Shown: positions 44,558-55,539, numbered from the stretch's first letter. The stretch is DNA of 64,000 nucleotides from Alkalimonas amylolytica (GCF_900107845.1 NZ_FNRM01000002.1:333312-397311), one strand, 5' to 3'. Notes: generated from the letters alone by a model not told the origin. Program-made: numbers and translations.

Positions 44558-47028
44558 TAATTCCCCTTGGGTGGCGGTGGTGCCAATACTTCACGATTGC
44601 CATTGTGGCCCGGACCGCTGACCACACCACTGTGTTCCATTTGCTCAACCAAACGAGCTGCCCGGTTGTATCCAATGCGAAAACGACGTTGCACTCCGGA
44701 GACTGAAGCACGGCGGCTTTCGGTAACAAAAGCCACGGCCTGGTCATACAGTGGATCTGCTTCGCCTTCATCCCCTTCGAGCGTCTCGCCAGGCAATAAG
44801 TTCTCTTCGGTGGCTTCACCGCTTAAAATTTCAGCAATGTATTTCGGCTGACCGCGGCGTTTCCAGTCGGCAACCACAGCATGCACTTCGTGATCATCAA
44901 CAAAGGCACCATGCACCCGGTTCGGCACACCAGAGCCGGGCGGTAAATAGAGCATATCACCCTGCCCAAGCAGGCTCTCGGCACCTTGCTGGTCCAAAAT
45001 AGTACGTGAATCAATTTTCGAGCTGACCTGAAAGGCAATGCGGGTTGGAATATTGGCTTTAATCAGGCCGGTGATCACATCCACAGAAGGCCGTTGGGTC
45101 GCCAGAATCAAGTGAATACCTGCCGCCCGGGCTTTTTGCGCAATACGGGCAATCAGCTCTTCCACTTTTTTACCGACAATCATCATCATGTCGGCAAATT
45201 CATCAATCACCACCACGATGGCGGGTAACTTCTCCAGCCTGGGTGCTTCATCGCGCATATCATCGGAAGGCTTCCACAACGGGTCAATCAAGGGCTGACC
45301 GGCAGCAATGGCTTCTTTGACTTTGGCGTTGTAGCCTTTTAGATTGCGTACACCCAGCGCAGACATCAGTTTGTATCGTCGCTCCATCTCGCCAACGCAC
45401 CAGCGCAGACCATTGGCCGCATCTTTCATATCAGTGACCACTTCAGTCAGCAGGTGCGGAATGCCCTCGTAAATCGACAGCTCCAGCATTTTCGGGTCAA
45501 TCATCAAAAAGCGCACTTCATCCGGCGTCGATTTGTACAAAATACTGCAAATCATCACGTTGACACCGACCGACTTACCCGAGCCGGTGGTACCTGCCAC
45601 CAGCAAATGTGGCATCTTGGCCAGGTCGGCTACCATGGCTTTACCGGCGATGTCTTTGCCCAGCACCATGGTTAATGGCGAGCGCGACTGCTCAAAGGTG
45701 CTGTCGCCAATCACTTCCGATAAACGCACGATTTCACGGTGCTTGTTCGGCAGCTCCAAACCAATAAACGACTTGCCGGGGATTACTTCCACCACCCGCA
45801 CGCTGATGGCCGACAAGGAGCGCGCCAGATCTTTGGCTAAACCAGTAATTTTGCTGACCTTCACGCCTGGTGCTAAATCGAGTTCGAAACGGGTAACCAC
45901 AGGGCCAGGATGCACCCCCACCACTTTGGCTTCAACATTAAAATCCAATAGCTTGGCTTCAACCAATCGCGACACCCGCTCCAAATCAGCTGGATCAATC
46001 GGGTTTTGCGCTTTATCCGGCCGATCCAGCAATTCCAGCCCAGGCAACTCAGTGATTGCATGGGGCTCCGACTCCGGTGAGTCGTCATCATCCAGCTCCG
46101 GCTCTGGGAGCCTGACAGCTTTTTGTTTTAACTCAGTATGGCGCAGCGTTTTTTCAATTTGTTCAGGCAGTTCGGGTTCATCCACCGCACTGAATGACAG
46201 CGACTCATCGGCAAGGTCATCCACACTGTAAAACGCACGTGCATCCCGCTCTTCTAGCGGCTGTACCGGCAAAGTAAATTCACTGCGCTCTGCTTTGTTG
46301 GCCAATGCCTTGCTGGCTGGTTGGCTGCTCACTTTAGGCTCGGTTGCCCAATTATGGTCGATAGCTTCTTGCTTTTGATCCCGGCTGTCATCCACTTCCT
46401 GCTGATTTTGCTGCCACTTATCTTGCAACCAGGATGGCAATTGCAGCAGCCAGCACCCTGCCAGCCAAACCCAGGCTCCCAATGCATCCATCACCGTAAA
46501 CCAGGAGATACCAGTCATCAATGTCAGGCCTGTGGCAAAAAAGCACAACAGCAACAAGGTGGTGCCAACAAAGTTTAGATAAGGTAATAACAGACCACTG
46601 AAAATATCCCCCACCACACCGCCGGAGGAGAAGTAATAAATGTCGTTAAAGTTCATGCTACTGATTGCGGTGGCACTGATCATGGTCAGCACCAGGCCAA
46701 TAAGCCGCAGCCCCAGAATCAGATAGTCCAGTTGCAATACATGATGGAAACGTTTGAAGAGCAAGTAACCCAGCCCGGCTACCAGCACCGGGATCAAATA
46801 AGCAATCCAGCCAAAACTAAACAGCAATAAATCTGCCAGCCAAGCGCCGACAGGACCAGCATAGTTCGATACACCTTGCTGATAACCGGTTTGTGACCAG
46901 CTGGGATCAGCCGGATTAAACGAAATCAGCGCCAGCAATAAAAACAAGGCAAGGCCACAACATAAAATCAGGCCAACCTCCAGCAATCGCTGGATGCCAT
47001 TTAAATTAAAAAAGGATATCCGTGGCAA
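44557..47028 (-). CDS. ftsK: DNA translocase FtsK
   Basis: This 823-residue FtsK has four N-terminal membrane segments (residues about 20-190), an acidic, glutamate- and serine-rich linker (about 200-330) and a translocase motor with Walker [13 protein letters not shown] and Walker [14 protein letters not shown]. The C-terminal gamma domain ([41 protein letters not shown]) reads KOPS DNA. It moves chromosomes at the septum. The linker is much shorter than in E. coli (1329 residues), as in many non-enteric bacteria. Confidence 0.97.
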   Translation of the reverse strand: MPRISFFNLNGIQRLLEVGLILCCGLALFLLLALISFNPADPSWSQTGYQQGVSNYAGPVGAWLADLLLFSFGWIAYLIPVLVAGLGYLLFKRFHHVLQLDYLILGLRLIGLVLTMISATAISSMNFNDIYYFSSGGVVGDIFSGLLLPYLNFVGTTLLLLCFFATGLTLMTGISWFTVMDALGAWVWLAGCWLLQLPSWLQDKWQQNQQEVDDSRDQKQEAIDHNWATEPKVSSQPASKALANKAERSEFTLPVQPLEERDARAFYSVDDLADESLSFSAVDEPELPEQIEKTLRHTELKQKAVRLPEPELDDDDSPESEPHAITELPGLELLDRPDKAQNPIDPADLERVSRLVEAKLLDFNVEAKVVGVHPGPVVTRFELDLAPGVKVSKITGLAKDLARSLSAISVRVVEVIPGKSFIGLELPNKHREIVRLSEVIGDSTFEQSRSPLTMVLGKDIAGKAMVADLAKMPHLLVAGTTGSGKSVGVNVMICSILYKSTPDEVRFLMIDPKMLELSIYEGIPHLLTEVVTDMKDAANGLRWCVGEMERRYKLMSALGVRNLKGYNAKVKEAIAAGQPLIDPLWKPSDDMRDEAPRLEKLPAIVVVIDEFADMMMIVGKKVEELIARIAQKARAAGIHLILATQRPSVDVITGLIKANIPTRIAFQVSSKIDSRTILDQQGAESLLGQGDMLYLPPGSGVPNRVHGAFVDDHEVHAVVADWKRRGQPKYIAEILSGEATEENLLPGETLEGDEGEADPLYDQAVAFVTESRRASVSGVQRRFRIGYNRAARLVEQMEHSGVVSGPGHNGNREVLAPPPPKGN

Positions 47029-47249
47029 AAGTGCGCCTCACTTATCTGTATGATGTTGTTATCTGCCATCGCTTGACTTTGCTGCATAATAACCTTCTGT
47101 GAAAGATACCAGACTGCAACCTTTCGTGCATCTGTTTGGCAGGTTAGCCGCAGAAAAATCCGGCATTCCGACAAGTTTTATTCCTCTGACGGCAAGTTTA
47201 GTGGCTCCTGGCTGAATCCAAGCTGGATCAAGCATGACAAGTGCCTGTT

Positions 47250-47732
47250 TTATGGCCTCACGAAACTACTTTGCTTCACTTCTTCCATCACCACATAGGT
47301 TCGGCTTTCGCGCACACTGGGCAAACGCAGCAAGGTTTCCCCTAACAGCTCACGATAAGCAGCCATATTGGTTACCCGGGTTTTCAATAAAAAATCAAAA
47401 CTGCCCGACACCAGATGACACTCCTGAATTTCATCCAACTTTTGCACCGCTTTACTAAACTCATCAAAATCTTCCGGCGAGGTTTTGCTTAAGGTGATTT
47501 CGACAAACACCAATAGCGCAGCTCCCACCTTAACCGGATCGACCAGGGCGGTATAACCAAGAATGTATTGTTCAGCTTCCAGTTTACGTACCCGTTCCAG
47601 ACAAGGCGTTGGGCTTAGGCCGACCCGCCTGGCCAATTCAACATTGGAAACCCGGCCATCGCGTTGAAGTTCAGCTAAAATCTTACGATCGGTTCTGTCG
47701 AGCTTTTTAATGCTCTTACTCTGTGAAAACAT
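47250..47732 (-). CDS. lrp: Leucine-responsive regulatory protein Lrp
   Basis: From the ATG at 47732 (MFSQSKSIKKLDRTDRKIL) the protein is 160 residues, close to E. coli Lrp (164). It has an N-terminal helix-turn-helix (AELQRDGRVSNVELARRVGLSPTPCLERVRKLE) and a C-terminal ligand-binding RAM domain. It is divergent from alanine dehydrogenase, a known Lrp-type target, so it likely regulates both. The frame is open 16 further codons upstream but the family starts here. Confidence 0.93.
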   Translation of the reverse strand: MFSQSKSIKKLDRTDRKILAELQRDGRVSNVELARRVGLSPTPCLERVRKLEAEQYILGYTALVDPVKVGAALLVFVEITLSKTSPEDFDEFSKAVQKLDEIQECHLVSGSFDFLLKTRVTNMAAYRELLGETLLRLPSVRESRTYVVMEEVKQSSFVRP

Positions 47733-47868
47733 GCAGTTAAAAACTCTGTTTTTAGCTAGTAAAATAGAATTATGCACCAAGTCAGAACTTTAAAACAGGC
47801 ATTAATTCCGCAAAATTCGCTATATACTAGCACCAAATTTTATCACCCTACAAAAAGGCGATTCAGTT

Positions 47869-48987
47869 ATGTTAATTGGTATCCCAAAAGAAATTAAAAA
47901 CCACGAGTACCGCGTCGGTATGACTCCTGCCAGCGTGCGTGAAGTAATTCAACACGGCCATCAGGTTTGCGTCGAGCACAATGCAGGTATCGGTATTGGT
48001 TTTACCGACGACGATTACCAGCAAGCCGGTGCCGAAGTTCTGAACACTGCTGCAGAAGTGTTTGCCAAAGCTGAGATGATTGTGAAAGTGAAAGAGCCTC
48101 AGGCGGTTGAACGTGCCATGCTGCGCGAAGGCCAGATCCTCTTTACTTACCTGCACCTTGCCCCTGATTTGCCACAAACTGAAGATCTGATTAAAAGCAA
48201 AGCGGTCTGCATTGCCTATGAAACTGTAACCGATAATAAAGGTGGCTTGCCCCTGCTGGCGCCAATGTCGGAAGTGGCTGGCCGCATGTCGATTCAGGCC
48301 GGTGCCCGGGCACTGGAAAAATCCTGCGGCGGCTTAGGCATGCTGCTAGGCGGTGTGCCAGGTGTTGCTCCTGCCAAGGTCGTTGTCATTGGAGGCGGTA
48401 TGGTGGGCACCAATGCAGCGCAGATGGCAGTTGGTCTGGGTGCTGATGTAACCGTGCTGGATCGCAGCGTTGATGTCCTGCGTCGGATCAATGCCCAGTT
48501 CAATGGTGCAGTGAAAGCTGTTTATTCCACAGCGGATGCGCTGGAGAAAGAAGTATTGGCTGCCGATCTGGTCATTGGCGGTGTGCTGGTACCTGGCGCG
48601 GCAGCACCTAAGCTGGTGACAGCTGATCACATCAAACGGATGAAGCCTGGAGCCGCCATTGTCGATGTAGCCATCGATCAGGGCGGTTGTGTTGAAACGT
48701 CCAAGCCAACCACCCACGCGGATCCAACCTACATTGTGGATGATGTAGTGCACTACTGTGTTGCCAATATGCCAGGTGCCGTGCCACGTACCTCTACTTT
48801 CGCACTGAACAACGTCACTCTGCCCTACATCATCCGCTTGGCGAACAAAGGCTACAAGCAGGCCTTGCTGGACGATGTACACCTACGCAATGGCTTGAAC
48901 GTTTACCGTGGACTGGTTACCAACGAGTTTGTTGCTGAAGCGCTGAAGTTTGAGTATGTAGAGCCAACAGTAGCATTGAATAGCTAA
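47869..48987 (+). CDS. ald: Alanine dehydrogenase
   Basis: The 372-residue NAD-dependent enzyme starts [20 protein letters not shown] and has the NAD-binding loop [20 protein letters not shown] plus the C-terminal [19 protein letters not shown]. It converts alanine to pyruvate and ammonia. The intergenic region to lrp carries a TATACT -10 element at 47823-47828, and Lrp is expected to control the gene. A strong terminator follows. Confidence 0.97.
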   Translation: MLIGIPKEIKNHEYRVGMTPASVREVIQHGHQVCVEHNAGIGIGFTDDDYQQAGAEVLNTAAEVFAKAEMIVKVKEPQAVERAMLREGQILFTYLHLAPDLPQTEDLIKSKAVCIAYETVTDNKGGLPLLAPMSEVAGRMSIQAGARALEKSCGGLGMLLGGVPGVAPAKVVVIGGGMVGTNAAQMAVGLGADVTVLDRSVDVLRRINAQFNGAVKAVYSTADALEKEVLAADLVIGGVLVPGAAAPKLVTADHIKRMKPGAAIVDVAIDQGGCVETSKPTTHADPTYIVDDVVHYCVANMPGAVPRTSTFALNNVTLPYIIRLANKGYKQALLDDVHLRNGLNVYRGLVTNEFVAEALKFEYVEPTVALNS

Positions 48988-49005
48988 CAAGTACTTGTTT
49001 TCGTT

Positions 49006-49037
49006 AGAACGCCCGGCTTTATGCTGGGCGTTCTTAT
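49006..49037 (+). terminator. Terminator after ald
   Basis: AGAACGCCCGGC pairs with GCTGGGCGTTCT (one G-T pair) around TTTAT, followed by a T-rich stretch. It ends the ald transcript before the cold-shock gene. Confidence 0.8.
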
Positions 49038-49299
49038 TTCGACTCAGGCTTTTTATTGAAACTTTGCCGGCCGCACAAAAAATAACTATACATTCACTAA
49101 ATAGCTGCTATTATGATGTCTGGCCTGTAATGCAGACCTATGTACACAACTTGTTCCTGAACACTTCGCAGCACAGCTTCATTGTAAGTCATGTCCCTGA
49201 AGATTCACGCTGGTTGGCCACATAAGTAACATTTTTGCCGGCTACCAACGCATCATGCGTTACACACTTAAATTTTTTATATTTTTCAGGAGACATCAC
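49038..49299 (+). other. Upstream region of the cold-shock gene
   Basis: About 260 bases without a gene. Cold-shock genes commonly have long leaders that sense temperature, and this space could hold one. I see no convincing cold-box or promoter beyond T-rich stretches and an AGGAGA ribosome-binding site just before the start. Confidence 0.4.
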
Positions 49300-49509
49300 A
49301 TGTCTAAATCAACTGGTATCGTTAAATGGTTCAACGCGGATAAAGGTTTCGGATTCATCACTCCAGATAACGGTGGTGCTGATGCATTCGTTCATTACCG
49401 TGCAATCATGAGCGACGGTTACAAAACTCTGACCGAAGGCCAGCGCGTTTCTTTCGAAATCGAGCAAGGCCAAAAAGGCCCACAAGCTGCGAACGTAACT
49501 CCGCTGTAA
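49300..49509 (+). CDS. Cold-shock protein CspA family
   Basis: The 69-residue protein begins [20 protein letters not shown], with RNP1 (KGFGFI) and RNP2-like VHYRAI motifs for single-stranded nucleic acid binding, as in CspA/CspD. It serves as an RNA chaperone. I chose the ATG at 49300, preceded by CAGGAGA; the frame is open 15 codons earlier without family similarity. RNP2 reads FVHYRAI where CspA has FVHFSAI, a small difference. A perfect terminator follows. Confidence 0.95.
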   Translation: MSKSTGIVKWFNADKGFGFITPDNGGADAFVHYRAIMSDGYKTLTEGQRVSFEIEQGQKGPQAANVTPL

Positions 49510-49528
49510 GGCTGACTTACTTCGATCT

Positions 49529-49555
49529 AAAAAGGACACCGCGGTGTCCTTTTTT
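49529..49555 (+). terminator. Terminator after the cold-shock gene
   Basis: AAAGGACACC and GGTGTCCTTT pair around a two-base centre, flanked by A and T runs. Confidence 0.88.
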
Positions 49556-49609
49556 GTTGCCTGCGTTTTTTGTGAGCGCCCCCTTTCGGGCCAGCGCTCA
49601 CACCACACC

Positions 49610-50752
49610 TTACTGCGTTGGCGCGTCCTGCTCTGCCTGTTGCTTCAGCTTAAATACCGGCGCACCATACATGGTTTTTAACCAGTGTTGCTCAGCCTCG
49701 CTGTGCTCCGCCAGTTTGGCTTGCCACAAAGCCCTATCTTCCGCAGTAACGCTGTCGTGCTCTACCCCGGCAGCCAGATAGTTGATTGGGAATAAACGGT
49801 AGTTGCGGTAAATTTCAGCATCCAGGGCTGACGCCAATTCATCGGCTGAATCAACATTGGGTTGCACCATCTCACCAAAAGCCACATGCACCCGCCCTTT
49901 CATACCGGTAATGCCCTGGATAATGCTGTCGATGTCTTCAAACTCCCCCTTTTGGTAGTGCCCTTGCATTTGTTTTTGCACCAGCTCGCGTACCTTGGCT
50001 TTATCGCACGGATCCAATTCATAGCTGATGGTCACCGGTACTATATGCAATTGGCCGATATCCTCGGCAAAACTCAAACCTTGCTTGCGGCCTTCGATAT
50101 ACAGCATCTTTAGCATGGCTGCATCGGTATAATCGTTGCCATCTTTGGCACGACCTTCCCGCTGGGCAATCCAGATCGATTGTTTTTCAGTGCCTAATGA
50201 ATGGTGAATATAAGCCGACAACTGACCCAGCGCTTTTAACATCTCACGCGGGCCTTTGGCTGAACGGCGTACAATAAAACTTTTGTTCAGTCGCATCAGC
50301 GTAGTAACACAATCTTTTTTCAGCAAATTATCGCCAATGGCGATGCGGGCTGTGTTCATGCCGTACTTATGCAAACACCAGTTGACGATGGCCGGATCCA
50401 TCGCTATGTCGCGGTGATTGGAAATAAACAAATAAGCCTGATTTTTTTTCAGCCGCTCAACCCCTGAATAACTAAAATCGGTAGTGGTATTGGCCATGGT
50501 TTTTTTCATATAAGCCGCAACCTGCAGCTGCACATCCCTTACACTATTCAGGCTGGACCATTTGCGCTTCAAGGCGGCTTTCACCAACGGCGACAACAAC
50601 CAGCCAAAGGGGCCGGATAAATGCGGGAACCGATAGTGTAAAATAGCCTTAATGAATTCCTGATCAGCAATCAGATCAGCAATGGCACCGGCAACCTCCT
50701 GGTCGTGATAAGGCCGGATATCAAAAAACGGGTCTTGTTCTGTTTGCGTCAT
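49610..50752 (-). CDS. PlsC-like glycerolipid acyltransferase
   Basis: The 380-residue protein contains the acyltransferase HX4D motif in NHRDIAMDPAIVNW, preceded by AYLFISNH. It also has IWIAQREGRAKDGND, the EGxR-like motif of PlsC/PlsB-type enzymes, and a C-terminal domain of about 150 residues. It is longer than PlsC (245) and has no clear membrane anchor, so it belongs to a separate branch of glycerol acyltransferases. The substrate is unclear. The ATG at 50752 is preferred; an ATG seven codons earlier is possible. Confidence 0.8.
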   Translation of the reverse strand: MTQTEQDPFFDIRPYHDQEVAGAIADLIADQEFIKAILHYRFPHLSGPFGWLLSPLVKAALKRKWSSLNSVRDVQLQVAAYMKKTMANTTTDFSYSGVERLKKNQAYLFISNHRDIAMDPAIVNWCLHKYGMNTARIAIGDNLLKKDCVTTLMRLNKSFIVRRSAKGPREMLKALGQLSAYIHHSLGTEKQSIWIAQREGRAKDGNDYTDAAMLKMLYIEGRKQGLSFAEDIGQLHIVPVTISYELDPCDKAKVRELVQKQMQGHYQKGEFEDIDSIIQGITGMKGRVHVAFGEMVQPNVDSADELASALDAEIYRNYRLFPINYLAAGVEHDSVTAEDRALWQAKLAEHSEAEQHWLKTMYGAPVFKLKQQAEQDAPTQ

Positions 50753-50935
50753 GCGGTCACTTACGTCGTGCATCAAAGCCTACTATTCTACCGACTCTGA
50801 AGCTGTTGACCAGTGCCAGCCATAAAAAATACTACCCACGGCTAATCCTTAATTTACTGATATAGCGCTGAAAAATTGTGCAACCCAGTTAGCGTTGTTA
50901 TGATAAAGCGCTTATTTGACTGTGATGAGAACCCT

Positions 50936-52807
50936 ATGTTAGTTGGCCGCTGGTTTTTTTTCCTCTGCTGTATAGCCTTGCTTGGGCTGACCAACCAAGT
51001 TTCGGCCACAGCTCTGAACGCGCTGGAGCCAGAGCTAAAAGGGCTTTATATCCAAAGCCAGCAACAACCAGCCACCGCACTGCAGCAGATTGAAATTCAA
51101 CTTGGCGCAGCTGCTGAGCCGTTACAGCAGGCGCAACTACTTTATATCCAGGCTCAACTACAGACGCTGCTGGTTTATCCTGAGCGGGCACTTGAGAGCA
51201 CCGCTCAGGCGCTGGCATTGATTAACGCCACTGAGCAACCCTGGCTGTATCATAGCCTGCAGCTGGTCCGGGCCTTCGCGTTTGATTTGGCCGGCACACC
51301 TTCAGAAGGCATGACCGCGACGGAAGCGGCTTTGCAGTACGCTGCTCAACAACAGCATCAACCACTCTTCTTACAGGCTTTGGTGGTTCGCGGCTCTTTG
51401 CAATTGAGTCTGGTCAATTATGTCGAAGCCCTGCACGATTTTTTGCAAGCCTACCAACAAGCTCCCGCCGACGATGCACTGTTAAGCAAAGGCCATATTG
51501 CTGGCTACATCGCCCTGGTGTATGAATACCGCCGTGAGCATGCGCTTGCGATTCCATACTTCGAAGAAGCAGTGGCTTTTCACCAGCAGCAAAACAGTCC
51601 GGTCGAGGTGAGCATTGCCTTGTATGGTCTGGGAAAAGCCCACAGCCAGTTAGGAGACCTTGCTACCGGTGCTCGCAAACTGCAACAATCACTGCAATTG
51701 GCCGAAGCAGCCGGTGACGATCAGGGCGTCGCCTATGCTCAAAAAGAACTGGCTGGTATCGCCTTGCGCCAACAGCAACCAAACCAAGCTAAACAGCTAC
51801 TGCTTCAGGCACTCGCGCGTTTTGAAGAAGCAAATAATCGTTACATGCTGCTGGATACCCAGCTGCAACTGGGTCGCATTGCATTGCAGAGTAACGAGTT
51901 AGCTGCCGCGGCAAATTATCTGCAGCAGGCCATGGCCTATGCCAACCATGAGCACATGCCAATTCAGCACGCTGAAGTACAACGCTTACAAGCTGAATGG
52001 CTAAGCCTGAGTGGTCAAGCTGACGAAGCCTACCAACTGCTGAAGACATCTAGTCAACGTCTGGCAGAGCTGCAACGAGAAGAGAGTACCCAATTGTTGC
52101 ATCAGCTTCGAGCTCAACACGAGCTCGATAGCCGCAAACTGGAAAATGAACTGTTGCAAAAAGAGCTGGAGCTGCAATACAGCCTGTTCAACAGCCAGGC
52201 AAAACATCAGCAATTGCTAACGGTGCTGCTGTTCGGAGCCATCGCAGGAAGTTTGCTATTGTTGTTTCTGCTGACACGAATTTGGTGGCAACGCAAACGC
52301 CTGCATCATCTGGCTCACTTTGACAGCCTGACCTCACTGCCAAACCGGCACTACACCCTCAAACTGCTGCAGCAGCAACTGCGCCTTGCCAGCCGACATC
52401 AGTACCCGCTTAGCATTGCAATGCTTGATCTTGACCACTTTAAGCAAGTCAACGATCAGTATGGTCATGCCACCGGCGATCAATTACTGCGCGACTTTGC
52501 CACAGAGTGCCAGCAACAACTGCGTTCCAGCGACGTGATTGGCCGCATTGGTGGTGAGGAGTTCCTGGCCATATTGCCACACACCACGGTTGATGATGCC
52601 GCTAACGTACTGGAAAAACTTCGTAAAAATACCGAGCAACTGGCTAGTCGCTACGATGCGCCACAGATGAGCACCACAGTTTCCATCGGTGTTTGCGGTT
52701 TTAGTGGTTATGATAATGCCGACACCATGTTGCTAAACGCTGATCAAGCCCTGTATCAAGCCAAAGCGAAAGGCAGAAATCAACTGCAACAAACACCAGC
52801 CAGTTAG
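50936..52807 (+). CDS. TPR-containing membrane diguanylate cyclase
   Basis: From the ATG at 50936 the 623-residue protein has a signal sequence (MLVGRWFFFLCCIALLGLT). A large periplasmic region follows, with several TPR-like helical repeats (for example SIALYGLGKAHSQLGDLATGARKLQQSL), then a coiled stretch, one membrane segment (TVLLFGAIAGSLLLLFLL) and a cytoplasmic GGDEF domain with RIGGEEFLAIL. It probably senses a periplasmic signal or partner through the TPR part and makes c-di-GMP. It is the second diguanylate cyclase in the window. Confidence 0.88.
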   Translation: MLVGRWFFFLCCIALLGLTNQVSATALNALEPELKGLYIQSQQQPATALQQIEIQLGAAAEPLQQAQLLYIQAQLQTLLVYPERALESTAQALALINATEQPWLYHSLQLVRAFAFDLAGTPSEGMTATEAALQYAAQQQHQPLFLQALVVRGSLQLSLVNYVEALHDFLQAYQQAPADDALLSKGHIAGYIALVYEYRREHALAIPYFEEAVAFHQQQNSPVEVSIALYGLGKAHSQLGDLATGARKLQQSLQLAEAAGDDQGVAYAQKELAGIALRQQQPNQAKQLLLQALARFEEANNRYMLLDTQLQLGRIALQSNELAAAANYLQQAMAYANHEHMPIQHAEVQRLQAEWLSLSGQADEAYQLLKTSSQRLAELQREESTQLLHQLRAQHELDSRKLENELLQKELELQYSLFNSQAKHQQLLTVLLFGAIAGSLLLLFLLTRIWWQRKRLHHLAHFDSLTSLPNRHYTLKLLQQQLRLASRHQYPLSIAMLDLDHFKQVNDQYGHATGDQLLRDFATECQQQLRSSDVIGRIGGEEFLAILPHTTVDDAANVLEKLRKNTEQLASRYDAPQMSTTVSIGVCGFSGYDNADTMLLNADQALYQAKAKGRNQLQQTPAS

Positions 52808-52902
52808 CAGGTTCGTCTCTTCCTCGGATGTCATATTGCTGTCATATCAGAGCAGTAAGCTAAAACTACATTCTGTGCTGTGTGCTCAATGGAGGATCTC
52901 AG

Positions 52903-53418
52903 ATGCGAGCCATACAACCCATAGCAGAATTAGATTTAGCATTTTCGTTGTTTTGTTTACGGCACCGCTTTAACAGGCAAGTGGCCCGTATCAGCAAAGT
53001 CATTTCACGCACCGGTGATGGCCATCTCTATCTGTTGCTGGGCCTGCTAACCTGGTGGCTGGATAGCCCCCGTTTCCTGCAAGCTGGCTTACTGGCCTTC
53101 AGTATTCATCTCCCCATCTATTGGTTAGCCAAAAACAGCTTTCGTCGCCGCCGCCCTAAAGAGCTGTGCGAATTTCTCACCTGCTTTATCACCCCAAGTG
53201 ATCGTTACAGCTTACCCTCTGGTCATACTGCAGCCGCATTTTTAATGGCGACGCTCATCGGTCAGTTTTATCCGGAGTTTTATCTGCTGGCGCTGTGCTG
53301 GGCCACCTTAATCGGTTTATCCCGGATCTTACTTGGCGTGCACTTTATGACCGACGTATTGATTGGAGCATTGCTCGGCATGGCCTGTGCGCATATCGCT
53401 CTGTCCCTTTTAACTTAG
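52903..53418 (+). CDS. PAP2-family phosphatase
   Basis: The 171-residue membrane protein has the three acid-phosphatase motifs: KNSFRRRRP (KX6RP), PSGHTAAA (PSGH) and SRILLGVHFMTD (SRX5HX3D). These form the active site of PAP2 lipid phosphatases such as PgpB. It probably dephosphorylates phosphatidic acid or undecaprenyl pyrophosphate. GGAGG at 52891 supports the ATG at 52903. It is followed seven bases later by a glycosyltransferase-like gene, probably co-transcribed. Confidence 0.88.
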   Translation: MRAIQPIAELDLAFSLFCLRHRFNRQVARISKVISRTGDGHLYLLLGLLTWWLDSPRFLQAGLLAFSIHLPIYWLAKNSFRRRRPKELCEFLTCFITPSDRYSLPSGHTAAAFLMATLIGQFYPEFYLLALCWATLIGLSRILLGVHFMTDVLIGALLGMACAHIALSLLT

Positions 53419-53425
53419 GAGTTTT

Positions 53426-54475
53426 ATGAAAATACTTTACGGTGTGCAAGGCACCGGCAACGGCCATATCGCCCGCGCCCGAGCCATGGCGCAGGCACTA
53501 AAAAAGCAGCCCGTACAGGTGGATTATTTGTTTTCCGGCCGCGCTGCAGACCAGTATTTTTCGATGAACGACTTTGGCGACTATCAAACCCGAAGAGGCT
53601 TAACCTTTATCACCGAACAAGGGCGTATTCGTCCCATCAAAACCGCCCTTACTAATCACCCGTTGCAATTATGGCGCGATATTAAGACACTGGATCTATC
53701 CGGCTACGATCTGGTGATTAACGATTTTGAACCAGTCAGCGCCTGGGCGGCCCGCAGGCAGAAGATCCCATCGGTTGGTATCAGCCATCAGAATGCTTTT
53801 CGCCATCAGGTCCCCAAGGTCGGTATGACGGCCTTGGACCGGCTGGTGATGCAGTATTTTGCGCCGGTACAGCATGCCATTGGCTTGCATTGGTACCATT
53901 TTGATCAGCCGATATTGCCGCCTATCGTGCATCAACTCGATGTACAATCAACCGATAGCGAGCCCTATGTGTTGGTGTATCTGCCGTTTGAGCAACTGCA
54001 ACAAATCCGCACCTTGTTGCAACGCATTAAAACCCAGCGTTTTGTTTGTTATCACCCGGAGCAAAAAGAGCATGAAATTGCTGATAACATCAGCCTGCAT
54101 CCGCTGTCGCATCAAAACTTTCAGCGCCATTTGCAGCGTTGTGAAGGCGTGATTGCCAATGGTGGCTTTGAACTGCCATCCGAAGCCTTATCCTTGGGTA
54201 AAAAGTTGTTGTTAAAGCCGCTGATGGGCCAGTTTGAACAACAAAGCAATGTCGAAACCCTGCGCCAGCTTGGCCTGGCAACCGCCATGCCCGAACTGCA
54301 CGCTCAAACCATTATTCAGTGGCTGCAAAGCAAAACCCCCGGCCAGGTGCATTACCCCAAAGTCGCTGACGCGCTGGCTAACTGGGTTGTGCAGGGCAAG
54401 TGGGACGATAGCACGCAGCTTTGGCAGGAATTATGGCAGCAGACCGAGTTTCCGAAGGGGGTTCAGTTGCCTTAA
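53426..54475 (+). CDS. MJ1255/VC2487-family glycosyltransferase-like protein
   Basis: The 349-residue protein starts MKILYGVQGTGNGHIARARA and has the GT-B type pattern with ANGGFELPSEALSLGKKLLLKPL, as in the MJ1255/VC2487 family of uncharacterised glycosyltransferase-like proteins. It likely acts on the cytoplasmic face of the membrane. Its close coupling to a PAP2 phosphatase suggests a lipid-linked sugar or polyprenyl phosphate substrate, which is an inference. Confidence 0.85.
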   Translation: MKILYGVQGTGNGHIARARAMAQALKKQPVQVDYLFSGRAADQYFSMNDFGDYQTRRGLTFITEQGRIRPIKTALTNHPLQLWRDIKTLDLSGYDLVINDFEPVSAWAARRQKIPSVGISHQNAFRHQVPKVGMTALDRLVMQYFAPVQHAIGLHWYHFDQPILPPIVHQLDVQSTDSEPYVLVYLPFEQLQQIRTLLQRIKTQRFVCYHPEQKEHEIADNISLHPLSHQNFQRHLQRCEGVIANGGFELPSEALSLGKKLLLKPLMGQFEQQSNVETLRQLGLATAMPELHAQTIIQWLQSKTPGQVHYPKVADALANWVVQGKWDDSTQLWQELWQQTEFPKGVQLP

Positions 54476-54552
54476 AAAAGGTTTGGCAAGTATGATTGCC
54501 TATCGACTACAGTGGATTTGATACACTCTAACGCGTCCCCAAATCGCAGGCA

Positions 54553-54578
54553 CAAAAAAACCTGTTAAAAAACAGGTT
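54553..54578 (-). terminator. Terminator of tRNA-Pro
   Basis: On the minus strand AACCTGTT and AACAGGTT pair around TTTT and lead into a run of seven T. Confidence 0.8.
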
Positions 54579-54585
54579 GTTTTGT

Positions 54586-54662
54586 TGGTCGGTACGAGAG
54601 GATTTGAACCTCCGACCCCTGACACCCCATGACAGTGCGCTACCAAGCTGCGCCACGTACCG
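54586..54662 (-). tRNA. tRNA-Pro (GGG)
   Basis: This 77-base tRNA has acceptor CGGTACG, anticodon loop ATGGGGT (anticodon GGG), T-loop GTTCAAAT and encoded CCA. It closely resembles the E. coli Pro-GGG tRNA. Confidence 0.97.
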
Positions 54663-54737
54663 ACTTAGCGCCTATCATACGGATTATCGGGGGAAAATCA
54701 ATGCTGCAGCGGCTGACTGCAGCAATTTTAGGCAGCT

Positions 54738-55316
54738 TCAGCCTGCCAGTCGCGGATCGCTGTTGGCGACGCCTGGCTGGTGCTGGTTAGCACTGACAAA
54801 TTGGGTAAGTGCCGGAAAAGCATCCATTGGCCAGAGGTTGCGAAATAGGATCCAATCCAGCAAACAATACAGGCAGATGGCAGCGTAACTCCAGTCACTG
54901 AACGCCTGCTCCTGTACCTGCTCCTCCAGCACAGCCAACACCTCACCCACCCGCTCACGCTGCAGGTTAAAGAATAGTTTGTCGTCGTTGGTGTCAAAGC
55001 CTGAGCGCTGGCAAATCAGCAGCTCGACCAATGAGTCGTTGGCAGCATTGATCAGAATGATCTGATTCTCTTGCGGCCAGCTTAAAGCAGGCAATTGCAG
55101 CTTCTGGCACAGATAACGGTAGATTAAGTTGGAGTCAAAGATCACCTGCTCCTGATCCACCAGCATTGGAATTTTCCGTGTTGGGTTCAGCCGGATTAAG
55201 GTCGCCCGGTCTTGTTCGGAGAAGATATTCAGATTGACGAACTCATAAGACGTATCCGCCAACAACATACGGATACGGCGTACATAGGGGGATGGGATGG
55301 ATCCAAAAAGTTTCAT
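54738..55316 (-). CDS. Glutathione S-transferase family protein
   Basis: The 192-residue protein starts [19 protein letters not shown], with the typical GST beginning and [23 protein letters not shown], the glutathione-binding segment. A helical C-terminal domain follows. It is distinct from the GST at 12166 and slightly shorter than usual. The substrate is unknown. Confidence 0.87.
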   Translation of the reverse strand: MKLFGSIPSPYVRRIRMLLADTSYEFVNLNIFSEQDRATLIRLNPTRKIPMLVDQEQVIFDSNLIYRYLCQKLQLPALSWPQENQIILINAANDSLVELLICQRSGFDTNDDKLFFNLQRERVGEVLAVLEEQVQEQAFSDWSYAAICLYCLLDWILFRNLWPMDAFPALTQFVSANQHQPGVANSDPRLAG

Positions 55317-55539
55317 CGGGAGCTCCTGCTGTTATTTGCTAAGCCCAGTGGCTGTTCATGCTTACTGCGACCGGTTGCACAAATATGCGATAAAATGCAA
55401 AGTATTTTTCACTTGGCCACTTGCCAGACTATGCAGTTTTATTGCATAATCATCACGCTTCATTTTTGCTTTATTGCTTATCTTTTGGCCCATGCTCTGC
55501 ATGGGCTTTTTACTTTCTGCTTTTCAATTCCACCAAAGT

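Noticed and set aside
48346-48882. 178-residue open frame on the minus strand
   Set aside because: Antisense to ald, a highly conserved enzyme gene.
49038-49299. Cold-box or thermosensor in the cold-shock leader
   Set aside because: The length is suitable, but no cold-box motif or convincing alternative fold could be identified by eye.
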